Shown here: positions 6,215-13,600 of the stretch, in pieces
Numbering within the stretch: position 1 is the first letter of the stretch
How the letters are laid out: each line of letters starts with the position of its first letter
NCBI GenBank assembly: GCA_030824805.1
Contig: JAPJRC010000013.1
Coordinates: 1 to 14,342 of the forward strand
Source: Micavibrio sp.
Lineage (GTDB): Bacteria > Pseudomonadota > Alphaproteobacteria > Micavibrionales > Micavibrionaceae
Reading direction: 5' to 3'
DNA: 14,342 nucleotides
The notes under the pieces: model-generated
Told to the model about the DNA's origin: nothing
Database searches by the model: none
The model's input: the letters and a program-made list of their open reading frames with translations, nothing else
Program-made: the position numbers and the translations under genes

Positions 6215-8128
6215 TTACTCAAACAGCGGCAGAAACATATCCGATAGGGCGACGGCAGCATAGGTGGAAAAATGGTTATAATCGCGGAAAACCGGCTGTC
6301 CATCGACCGTCAGCGGGCATGTACCGTCCGGGCAGAACTTGGCGGCCAGATTGTAAACTTTAAAGTCGTACTGGTTTTTGAGGTCTTCCAAGGCGGCATT
6401 GATACCCGCCTCCTGCTCTTCGTACCGGCTTAGATCATATTTAAGATCGAGAGGAATATTATAATGTTTTGCCCGCGCAACATAGAGCGGCAAAGTGAAA
6501 ACAGGAGCGTGCGGCGGATCCATCATAAAAACGATGCGCTTTCCATCCTTGTGCAGGCCATCCATCAACGTGCCCAGCGTATCGCGCAACAATGTTGGCG
6601 ATTCTGTCCGTCCGTATTGATGATGCCTTGCATAGAAATAATCATGATTTGACCAATGGCCGACGAGTAAAACCGTTTTGATTTCCGGGTGTTTTCTCAG
6701 CCATTCCACGATAGAGCGGTTTGAAGCATTGCAGGCATCTTGGGCGATTGCGACATCCACATAAGACGGAACACAGCTGTGATAGCCAACAAGATAACCG
6801 CGCTTGCCCAGCTTACGGGCAGCCACATCTACACCTGGCGCGGCTGACTCGGCATGTGAATCTCCCCACAGAAGAAACGATGGTACGGCCATATCAGCAC
6901 CCAGCATACCGCTATATTGGGACGCCTCTGGTTTGTCTGACGCTGCCGGAAAAATCCCGCCTGTGCTGACTTTATATAATTCCAGCACATCGGCGGGGAA
7001 ACGATGCGGGAACCCTTTTTCCTTGGAAATGAAAAGGCCGCCACCGATAAAGAGGATAGAAACCAAAAAAGCCGCAATAAAGAGCGTTCTGCGTGAGAGA
7101 AAACTTTTATTGCGGACGGGGTTTTCCACGAAACGCCATGTTATGTAGGCGAGAAGAGTACAGGCAGCGAATAAACCTGCTGTTGTTATAAGGCTGGTCT
7201 CGACAGGTAGTCTGTATTGCAAATATACGATCACCGGCCAGTGCCAGAGATACAGCGAATACGATATCTTTCCAAAGAAAACGGCAATTTTGTTTCCAAG
7301 CACCATACGGGAAAAAACATTCTCGTATAAACCCGCATAAAGAATAAGCGCTGCACCTACCGTTGGTAACAATGCCGCCGGTCCAGGAAAGATTGTGTCA
7401 TTGTCATAGGCAATAATCGCGTAAAAGATAAGCCCAGTGCCTATCGCAAAAAGCAGCGGCGCGTAAAATTTTAAGCGCTCCGACGGTTTTGATACAAAGG
7501 CAAGGCCGGAACCTACAAGCAGTTCCCAGGCGCGGGTTGGAAGAAGATAAAACAGCGCGGCGTAGGATTTCATGCTGATAGCAAATAGGCAAAGCCCCAT
7601 CGATACGGCAATCGCCAGAGTAATCAACGGCAGCGTCAAACGCGGACAGAACCTATGCGTAAACATCAAAACCAATGGCATGAATATGTAGAATTGTTCT
7701 TCCACCGCCAGCGACCATGTATGCAGCAAAGGAACAGTGATGGCAGCGGGCTGAAAATAGCCGGATTCCTGCCAGAACAAAAAGTTGGAACCAAAACCGG
7801 CAGTGGCAGCCAAAGCGCGGCCGAAATATTCTAGATCAGGCGGAAATAAAAACAGAAATCCGGCAATCGTGGATACAACCAATACAGTAAACAAGGCAGG
7901 CAATATGCGTCGTATGCGGCGCTCATAAAAGCGCAGGAGTGAAAAATCTCCGACAGCTTGCTCCTTCAGAATAATGGAGGTTATAAGGTAACCCGAAATC
8001 ACAAAAAATATATCGACGCCGACATAGCCACCCGTAAATGCGGTTCCGCCAAAATGGTAGAGGACCACCGGGATCACCGCCAGAGCGCGTAGGCCATCGA
8101 TATCGGGTCTGTAAGAAAGCTTGCTCAA
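6215..8128 (-). CDS. OafA/YrhL-type acyltransferase with C-terminal SGNH domain
   Basis: A 637-residue membrane O-acyltransferase that probably acetylates a cell-surface polysaccharide. Residues 1-370 are an acyltransferase-3 domain: YRPDIDGLRALAVIPVVLYH with the catalytic-region H25, GYVGVDIFFVISGYLIT, FYERRIRRILPALF, HTWSLAVEEQFY and about ten membrane spans. After a last span (350-367) the C-terminal part is an SGNH esterase/transferase-like domain: block I LLWGDSHAES (419-428, nucleophile S424) and the D-x-x-H of RDYNHFS (D616, H619). Such fused forms acetylate O-antigen or other glycans. The start is a TTG at 8128; no ATG or GTG lies in frame upstream and the conserved N-terminus begins right there. 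A good promoter and a leader hairpin precede it. It lies between the M50 protease and dnaX, same strand. Confidence 0.93.
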   Translation of the reverse strand: MSKLSYRPDIDGLRALAVIPVVLYHFGGTAFTGGYVGVDIFFVISGYLITSIILKEQAVGDFSLLRFYERRIRRILPALFTVLVVSTIAGFLFLFPPDLEYFGRALAATAGFGSNFLFWQESGYFQPAAITVPLLHTWSLAVEEQFYIFMPLVLMFTHRFCPRLTLPLITLAIAVSMGLCLFAISMKSYAALFYLLPTRAWELLVGSGLAFVSKPSERLKFYAPLLFAIGTGLIFYAIIAYDNDTIFPGPAALLPTVGAALILYAGLYENVFSRMVLGNKIAVFFGKISYSLYLWHWPVIVYLQYRLPVETSLITTAGLFAACTLLAYITWRFVENPVRNKSFLSRRTLFIAAFLVSILFIGGGLFISKEKGFPHRFPADVLELYKVSTGGIFPAASDKPEASQYSGMLGADMAVPSFLLWGDSHAESAAPGVDVAARKLGKRGYLVGYHSCVPSYVDVAIAQDACNASNRSIVEWLRKHPEIKTVLLVGHWSNHDYFYARHHQYGRTESPTLLRDTLGTLMDGLHKDGKRIVFMMDPPHAPVFTLPLYVARAKHYNIPLDLKYDLSRYEEQEAGINAALEDLKNQYDFKVYNLAAKFCPDGTCPLTVDGQPVFRDYNHFSTYAAVALSDMFLPLFE

Positions 8129-8138
8129 ATAAATGACA

Positions 8139-8162
8139 CTGAAGAATGGGTTAGTTCTTCAG
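8139..8162 (-). promoter_or_regulatory. Leader hairpin before the TTG start of the acyltransferase
   Basis: CTGAAGAA (8139-8146) and TTCTTCAG (8155-8162) form a perfect 8-bp stem with an 8-base loop. It lies 10 bases upstream of the TTG start, at the very 5' end of the transcript predicted from the promoter at 8173-8200, and no normal Shine-Dalgarno is seen between it and the start. It is not followed by a T run, so a terminator is less likely than a translation-control or mRNA-stability element. Confidence 0.4.
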
Positions 8163-8172
8163 ATCTACGGTA

Positions 8173-8200
8173 ATTCTAGAATTGTTTCAATCGCTGTCTA
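8173..8200 (-). promoter_or_regulatory. Sigma70-type promoter for the acyltransferase gene
   Basis: On the minus strand TAGACA (8200-8195, 5 of 6 to the -35 consensus) and TAGAAT (8178-8173, 5 of 6 to the -10 consensus) are 16 bases apart, giving a start near 8166. The -10 lies within the 12-base palindrome 8172-8183 and the -35 touches the 10-base palindrome 8200-8209; both could be operator sites. It suggests the acyltransferase and dnaX can be transcribed independently of the upstream protease. Confidence 0.5.
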
Positions 8201-8228
8201 TACCGGTATTAAGACGATCCAAGGGATT

Positions 8229-9542
8229 TTACTGCTCCGCGGCGGCGGCTTTTTGCATCTGGAAAAGATAATACCCGCGCATAGCATCGATATTCGCGCC
8301 GAAGACAGCTGCATAGAAGAAAAGCAGGCTAAAGACTATTAACGCCGCCTGTTCGCGGCGCGTCAAGGGGCGACGCTTGTAGCGCTCGCCAACGAGAAAC
8401 AACACCTGCCCGCCATCCAGCTGGGGGAACGGCAAAAGGTTTAAAAAACCGATTACGCAGGAGCACAGAGACGCAAAGAATACGAACACATAGAGCTTTG
8501 CCTGCAAATACGACGTTTCCCATGAGACAACGGCATCGGGCGTGATCATGTCTTTGTCGATGGGAAACAAATTGAAAGGCAGCAATGCAACATTCCCGAT
8601 CATCTCTGCTGTGCGTGATATGGCAAGGCTAATACTTTGGGGAATGGTTAAGGGCAGATAGTGATTATCCCTCAAGGCGCCTATATACAGCATGTCGTGT
8701 TCCCAATGGTTCGGGTCGGCAAGATTTTTGTTGGATTTTGAAGAAAGATCTATCACTGAAATGTACGTTTTTCCGTCCAGGGAACGCAGGCCGATCTCGA
8801 TACGCTGATCCATGTGCGCAAGCAGAGCCGTGCGCGCCTCGTCAAGGGTTTCCACTTTTTGCCCGGCCACAGAGCGGACATGTTTCAGGTCATAGGGCTG
8901 CTGCCAGATGGTTACCCCGATGCGACCGTGGGAACGCGAAACACCATCCATGTCGCGATACTCCGTCCATTTCGGCAGGACTTTAACGGTAATTGTTTCA
9001 GTATTGCGTTCGTACACAACCTCAAGCGGCGCCGAAGGGCGCATATGTGTGTACTGGATAACATCTTCCATCGTGCGAACCGGATCGCCGTTGATGGAAA
9101 CTATGCGATCCCCCGGCAGCAGCCCGGCTCTGTAAGCAGGCATGTTTTTTTCAACGCCTGTCACAATAGTCGGAATGGCTGGTTGCCCGAAATTGGCAAA
9201 GAAGGCCAGAAATAATATCAAGGGCAGCAAGAAATTGACGGCTGGCCCTGCCAGAATGACAAAAAGCTTTTTTCTGAACGACAATAACGGATTTGAGAAA
9301 TCAGCGATGTGGACGTGCGCGCAGATCGGCCATAAATGAAGGCGCCATACCGTTCCTCTGGCGTCTGTACGCCCCCACATCAAACGCCCCCGCCCCAAGC
9401 TTACGCTTTCTACTCTTAATTTAAGAAGGCGGGCTGCGAAATAATGCCCAAGCTCATGCACGATCAAAACAGTGAGCAGACAAAAAGGCAATGTGATTGC
9501 CGTTTCAACATGCTGGAGCAAACTGTGCGCAAAGGAGGCCAT
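8229..9542 (-). CDS. M50 family site-2-type zinc metalloprotease with PDZ domain
   Basis: A 437-residue intramembrane protease of the RseP/site-2 family. The zinc motif HELGH is at residues 29-33 in the first membrane span, the second signature is NLLPFPQLDGG (368-378) with the zinc-binding aspartate D376, and AGPAVNFLLPLIL (98-110) is the conserved membrane segment between them. One clear PDZ domain spans about 124-190 (AYRAGLLPGDRIVSINGDPV); 220-265 may be a degenerate second one. RseP-type proteins cleave anti-sigma factors or signal peptides in the membrane. The housekeeping RseP of proteobacteria usually lies next to dxr and bamA, so this is likely a paralogue. The ATG at 9542 has only a distant G-rich ribosome site. 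It lies 54 bases downstream of the ffs terminator. Confidence 0.92.
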   Translation of the reverse strand: MASFAHSLLQHVETAITLPFCLLTVLIVHELGHYFAARLLKLRVESVSLGRGRLMWGRTDARGTVWRLHLWPICAHVHIADFSNPLLSFRKKLFVILAGPAVNFLLPLILFLAFFANFGQPAIPTIVTGVEKNMPAYRAGLLPGDRIVSINGDPVRTMEDVIQYTHMRPSAPLEVVYERNTETITVKVLPKWTEYRDMDGVSRSHGRIGVTIWQQPYDLKHVRSVAGQKVETLDEARTALLAHMDQRIEIGLRSLDGKTYISVIDLSSKSNKNLADPNHWEHDMLYIGALRDNHYLPLTIPQSISLAISRTAEMIGNVALLPFNLFPIDKDMITPDAVVSWETSYLQAKLYVFVFFASLCSCVIGFLNLLPFPQLDGGQVLFLVGERYKRRPLTRREQAALIVFSLLFFYAAVFGANIDAMRGYYLFQMQKAAAAEQ

Positions 9543-9595
9543 CGTTAATAATACCCCGAAAAGCCGCGATATTCCAAACTATAGCCCAAGTATGC

Positions 9596-9621
9596 AAAAA
9601 CCCGCCTGTAAGCGGGTTTTT
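9596..9621 (-). terminator. Intrinsic terminator of the SRP RNA gene
   Basis: AAAAACCCGC (9596-9605) and GCGGGTTTTT (9612-9621) form a perfect 10-bp inverted repeat with a 6-base loop. On the minus strand it is a GC stem followed by five T, placed five bases after the closing stem of the SRP RNA. It would also work in the other direction. Confidence 0.92.
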
Positions 9622-9626
9622 AAGGT

Positions 9627-9719
9627 GGAAGGCCGGACACGACCCGCGGCATATTCGTTGCGGCTGCTGCCTTTCGGCCCTGACCGGATTGGCGAAGCTC
9701 ACGCCCGCGCCGACCTTCC
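9627..9719 (-). ncRNA. ffs: Signal recognition particle RNA, small bacterial type (4.5S)
   Basis: The minus strand holds the conserved SRP domain IV: GGTCAGG, then a GCC/GGC stem closed by a GAAA tetraloop, then AGCAGCC, which is the Ffh-binding asymmetric loop with its apical GNRA loop. The ends pair: GGAAGGTCGG at the 5' end with CCGGCCTTCC at the 3' end (10 bp, one G-U). The length of about 93 bases fits the short alphaproteobacterial form. The RNA joins Ffh in the particle that targets nascent membrane proteins to the Sec machinery. A promoter lies at 9727-9755 and a strong terminator follows at 9596-9621. The gene has no protein-coding counterpart on either strand, so it is easily missed. 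Confidence 0.95.
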
Positions 9720-9726
9720 GATGGCG

Positions 9727-9755
9727 TTTCTAGATGATTTTCGGCCTACCGTCAA
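9727..9755 (-). promoter_or_regulatory. Promoter of the SRP RNA gene
   Basis: On the minus strand TTGACG (9755-9750) and TAGAAA (9732-9727) are separated by exactly 17 bases, and the -10 is followed by seven bases and then the G at 9719 that opens the SRP RNA. The agreement of spacing, hexamers and the independently folded RNA end makes this the best-supported promoter in the window. Its -35 lies just beyond the stop of the 72-aa ORF. Confidence 0.8.
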
Positions 9756-9757
9756 AC

Positions 9758-9976
9758 TTAAGGCTTAAAAACTGCCGGCGTCGGCACGGCCCTGAAATCG
9801 GATGGAAGCGTGACAACATCGCCCAGAACTTCATCGGGCGAATATTCCGTGCGCGATGCGGTGGAAAGGGTCGGATTTACCGGCGGGAACATGGTCTGTT
9901 CCCCTATCGCATAGCCCAGATCTTCGGCAGGAGCCTTGAACGCGCTTTTGAGAACTTCTTTAATTTTATCAAACAT
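9758..9976 (-). CDS. Small hypothetical protein, 72 aa
   Basis: An unrecognised 72-residue protein. It begins MFDKIKEVLKSAFKAPAEDL, an amphipathic helix, and continues with a Pro/Thr/Ser-rich, probably extended segment (MFPPVNPTLST, then VVTLPSDFRAVPTPAVFKP). It has no cysteine, no membrane span and no signal peptide. Support for being real: an AAGGG ribosome site six bases before the ATG, a promoter-like pair at 10046-10016 upstream, and a position between two RNA genes with no competing frame. It ends two bases before the -35 of ffs, and may read into ffs. Against: it is short and has no known family. A function cannot be given. Confidence 0.6.
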   Translation of the reverse strand: MFDKIKEVLKSAFKAPAEDLGYAIGEQTMFPPVNPTLSTASRTEYSPDEVLGDVVTLPSDFRAVPTPAVFKP

Positions 9977-10015
9977 CTTTGACCCTTTATTCGCAATGTT
10001 ATGTTATATTACATA

Positions 10016-10046
10016 ATTATATAAAATATTTACTGACCTATTGCAA
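10016..10046 (-). promoter_or_regulatory. Candidate promoter for the 72-aa ORF
   Basis: On the minus strand TTGCAA (10046-10041) is followed by TATATA (10023-10018, spacer 17) overlapping a perfect TATAAT (10021-10016, spacer 19), in a very AT-rich stretch. Transcription would start about 30 bases before the ATG at 9976. TTGCAA is its own reverse complement and could also serve the tRNA gene on the other strand, although the matching -10 there is poor. Confidence 0.4.
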
Positions 10047-10091
10047 TCTAATTTAAAAATAGGTAACACCTGTACCGCGCTTCTATGGCGT

Positions 10092-10166
10092 GCCGTTGTA
10101 GCTCAGGGGTAGAGCAACGCATTCGTAATGCGTGGGTCGGAGGTTCAATTCCTCTCAACGGCACCA
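10092..10166 (+). tRNA. tRNA-Thr (anticodon CGT)
   Basis: A complete cloverleaf of 75 bases including an encoded CCA: acceptor GCCGTTG/CAACGGC, D stem GCTC/GAGC, anticodon stem ACGCA/TGCGT around TTCGTAA (anticodon CGT, reads ACG), variable GGGTC, T stem GGAGG/CCTCT around TTCAATT, discriminator A. It decodes the threonine codon ACG. I do not see a clear intrinsic terminator in the 120 bases after it, so it may be cotranscribed with the small membrane protein gene. Confidence 0.98.
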
Positions 10167-10287
10167 TTTCCCTCACGTTGTCTCTTAAACATCCCGGTTT
10201 CTGGAACTTACCGCAGCAACAAGTGTTTTTTGTTTGCGACCAAAATCGTGAAGATATTCAAAATGCTGGATATATCAGGAGGCAAAA

Positions 10288-10449
10288 ATGGAAAATCAGG
10301 CATTGAAAAATGTTCCCAAAACAGAAGAAGCGGTAAGGCGCCAGAAGGGTCCGATACCGCTCAATGCTATATTCCTGTGCCTAGGCCTGTTGGCCGTGTT
10401 GTTCCTCTTTTTCGGCCTGCCGCTCATAGAAACTCTGGTTAATGACTAG
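10288..10449 (+). CDS. Small single-span membrane protein, 53 aa
   Basis: A 53-residue open frame preceded by a consensus AGGAGG ribosome site (10277-10282) five bases before the ATG, the best ribosome site in the window. The first 22 residues are polar and basic (NVPKTEEAVRRQKGP), followed by one hydrophobic span, about residues 25-47 (LNAIFLCLGLLAVLFLFFGL), and a short acidic end (ETLVND). The positive charge before the span predicts the N-terminus in the cytoplasm and the C-terminus outside. No family is recognised. It lies between tRNA-Thr and the giant gene, all on the plus strand, with 163 bases before the latter. Small proteins of this kind often bind and regulate larger membrane complexes, but no partner is evident. 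Confidence 0.75.
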   Translation: MENQALKNVPKTEEAVRRQKGPIPLNAIFLCLGLLAVLFLFFGLPLIETLVND

Positions 10450-10510
10450 GATTTAGCCTAGAGCCACAATTCCAAGCCCTTTATTTTCCATAGAGAATTA
10501 ATAGTACATA

Positions 10511-10536
10511 TATAAGGAGAAAATAATCATTTTCTC
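10511..10536 (+). promoter_or_regulatory. TATAAG -10 candidate and adjoining 8-bp palindrome
   Basis: TATAAG (10511-10516, 5 of 6 to the -10 consensus) is followed directly by a perfect inverted repeat, GAGAAAAT (10517-10524) and ATTTTCTC (10529-10536), loop AATC. Positions 10516-10534 match 13 of 19 bases of the Fur box consensus. No convincing -35 is seen, TTTCCA at 10485 being the nearest. The layout suits an operator at the start of transcription of the giant gene. The region is AT-rich, so chance matches are likely. Confidence 0.35.
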
Positions 10537-10553
10537 AATTTCGGGCTTTAACT

Positions 10554-10572
10554 GAGAATTATTATCATTTAT
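10554..10572 (+). promoter_or_regulatory. Second Fur-box-like site upstream of the giant gene
   Basis: The 19 bases from 10554 match the E. coli Fur box consensus at 13 positions on this strand and 14 on the other. It lies 41 bases before the ATG at 10613 and 38 bases from the start of the first such site. The octamer GAGAATTA at 10554-10561 also occurs at 10493-10500. Iron regulation is an inference from similarity alone. Confidence 0.3.
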
Positions 10573-10612
10573 ATCTGTCGTCCGAATTCCCCGACCCGAA
10601 CTTCAGGACAAG

Positions 10613-13600
10613 ATGGCAAAGCCTGTATCGAAAAAACTGAGTGAGCTGGATACCGCTGCGTCTCCATCCGGGCCTTTTGCCGACAACGACAACCTCACGG
10701 AATCGCCCGCGATACGCAATCCGCTTGTTTATGCGGCCGCCCAGCAACTGATCGATCATTCCAAAGCCTCGCGCGGCGGCGAAAGCATTTCGGTCGAAGC
10801 CTTCGATGTTCCACACCAGGCGCTTATCAGCATATCCGAACAGCTCGACGCGCTCGGCACTTCGCATGTTATCCGCCAGACGCTCCTCACGGCATTGAAA
10901 GAATATGTAATGAGCAAGGGTGGAAGCTTCGCCCGAGCCGTCAATGCAAAACCTGTTTTCATCGCAATGAAGGTCGCGAACAAAAAGCCCGACTTCAAAT
11001 TTGAAGAAGGCGTGACCGAGATGGCGGCCATCGACGGCATTTCGGCGATTGTCGAAGGTGCCTCGAATATCAATCTGCGCATCACCGTTACCGGCACGGC
11101 GATGACGTCGAACGCCGCCAACGTCGACAAGATCTTTGAAAGCGTGCGCGGCGACAAACTCTGGATCCAGTTCGAAGCCCCGACACAGGAAGAACTGCAA
11201 GGCCTGATGAGTGCGCAGCAAGCCGCCCTGACGGCCATCGGTGAAGCCATTGGCGGCAGCGTCAGCGCCAGCGAATTGAAAGAGCTGATGCAGGACATGG
11301 AAACGCAGCAACTTCTGACGCCGGAATTGCTCGCGCTTATCACCAATGTCATTCATATGCGCGCTTTGTCGGAAGGCCCGCAAACCGCCGCATCGCGCGA
11401 AAAGATTGCCGAACTTGCGCAGGAAATAAAAACCCAGCTCAGCAAAGGGCTTGAAGCGGGAACATTGCCGCTGGCCATAGCCACTGGTGTTGTAGAATCT
11501 GTTACGAACGTAGCCAATGATTATAACCTTGGTGATGTTATACAGCCGCAGGAGTTTCTGCCGATAACGCAGCAGATCCAGATTGCCGAAATGGCGCAGG
11601 GACTGCAGGCGATTGTGGATACGCTTGATCCCGTTGCCGACGCGGCCGCCATAGAAGAAATCACCGCCATGGTCGATGCGCTTGAAAATGCGGAGCCGTC
11701 GCAAGTAGCCGGGATCGTCGAGAAGCTTCCGGAAATCGTTGCGGACATAGTGGCAGACATTCCGGAATTGCAGGCGAATGTGGCTGAAATCATTGCCTCT
11801 GCCGAAGCGGTTTCGCCACCGCCTGTTCTTGAAATCCCCGCTGTGGAAGTCACACCGCAGGCCATCGAAGCGGCAGCGGAAATACTCAAAATCCTCAATG
11901 ATGTTGACGCCGCGCCCGATATTCATCCGGAATTGAAAGAAGCGATCGAAACGCTGAAAGAGGCCGGCATTGACCTCGCGGAAATCAAAGCCGAAGACCT
12001 TGCAAAGCTAATGGCCAAGGACAGCGATGCCGCTATAAAGCCGCTCCTGCAGGAAACCGTTGTTCTTCTGGCCACGCCCGAAGTGCAAAAGACCTTGCCG
12101 CAGGCTACGCTGAACGAAGTGAATGTCATGCTGCGCGACCACAAGGAGTTTGTGGCGGAGACCGTTATGGCAGTTGTCGCGCGCGACATAGCACGCGCGA
12201 TAGAACAGCCTACGACAACACCCGAACAGGCGGTTGTTATGAAAGAGCAGCTTTCCAAGATAGAACAGGGCGAAATAAAGCCTGCCGACCTGCAGGCTCT
12301 CGGCGAAACATTAAAGGCTATCGGTACGCCCGAAGTTGTCAAAATCGTGGAAACCATCGCTGCGGTACAGGCAGACAATGTGGTGCTGTCTAACGACACG
12401 CTTCAATCGATAACGCTTATCGCAACGGAATTGAAAGCTGCCCAGCAGGATATGACCGCGCAAGACGTTCCGGTTGAAAAAATCGAAGCACTGCAAAAAA
12501 TAGAATCCATTCTGGAAGATATCAAAGCCAATCCGGCCAAACTCGAAACGCTGGCGGAACTGGCGACGGCGATAAAACAAATGGATGGGGATGTTCAAGC
12601 TTCTCTACCAGAGCCCATCCAGGCCGTGATCGAGACATCCAGTCTGGCTCTGAAGGAAGTGCAGGCCGTACAAGCCGAAGCGCTCGCCATCAAGCACGAT
12701 GTGCCGGTCGAAACCATACACGCTGCCGCAGAAATCGTCAGCGCACTTGAAGCCAGCCAGCCTGCCTTGCAAAAGCTTGGCGTGGATGTCGCGCCTGTCA
12801 TTGAGGCTATTGCACAAAATCCCGCTGCACTGACCGACCCTGCCAATGCCAAAGCCGTAGATGCAATTCTAAGTAATCCGGATGTTTCGGCCCAGCTGCA
12901 AAACGCCGCGCCTGTCGTTGCCGAAGCCATAAGCACAATCAAACAGGCGGCCGCTGAAAATATCCCGCCTGCAATGGGCACAGAAACAAGCGCGTCGCCG
13001 CCCTCTCTGCAAGAAGCAGTCGCAACGCTTGCAGCGCCGGCCCAAGTGGCTCCGATGGGCGACCAGACGGCGGCAGCGCCCCCTGCCGCACAGCAGGATG
13101 CAAACCTGGCTACAGCTCCGGCTGTGGAAGCGCCTGTGAGCGTGGCCACCAACAACGCTCCGGAACAAGCCGCTGTGGAAGCATCCAAAGCCGGTGAAAC
13201 AAATATTTCTGTCGAGACCGCAGCAACATCACAAGCAGAAGCGTCTGAAACTACAGCTAAGGCTGAAACACCTCAGACTCCTGTTGAATCCGAAAAATCT
13301 GCTGGATCCGATAATGCACAACCGGCCGAAGCCGCCGTAGAAGCGAAGGCACCGGCAGAAGCAACACAGGCTACTACCGAAAATGCGGCAACGCAGACAA
13401 CGGAAACATCCGTGACAAACGACGCAGCAAAACCAACCGAAGCGGGCGTATCCACTGAAGCCAAGGTAGAAGCTTCGGCAGAAACCCCTGCCCAGCCAGC
13501 CGTTGAAACCGCAAAGGCGGAGCCTTCTGCACCTGTGCAAGAAGCGCCGGCGGCGAACAATTCCAGCGCACCCGTTGAGGCAGTCGCCGCGGTTGCAGCT

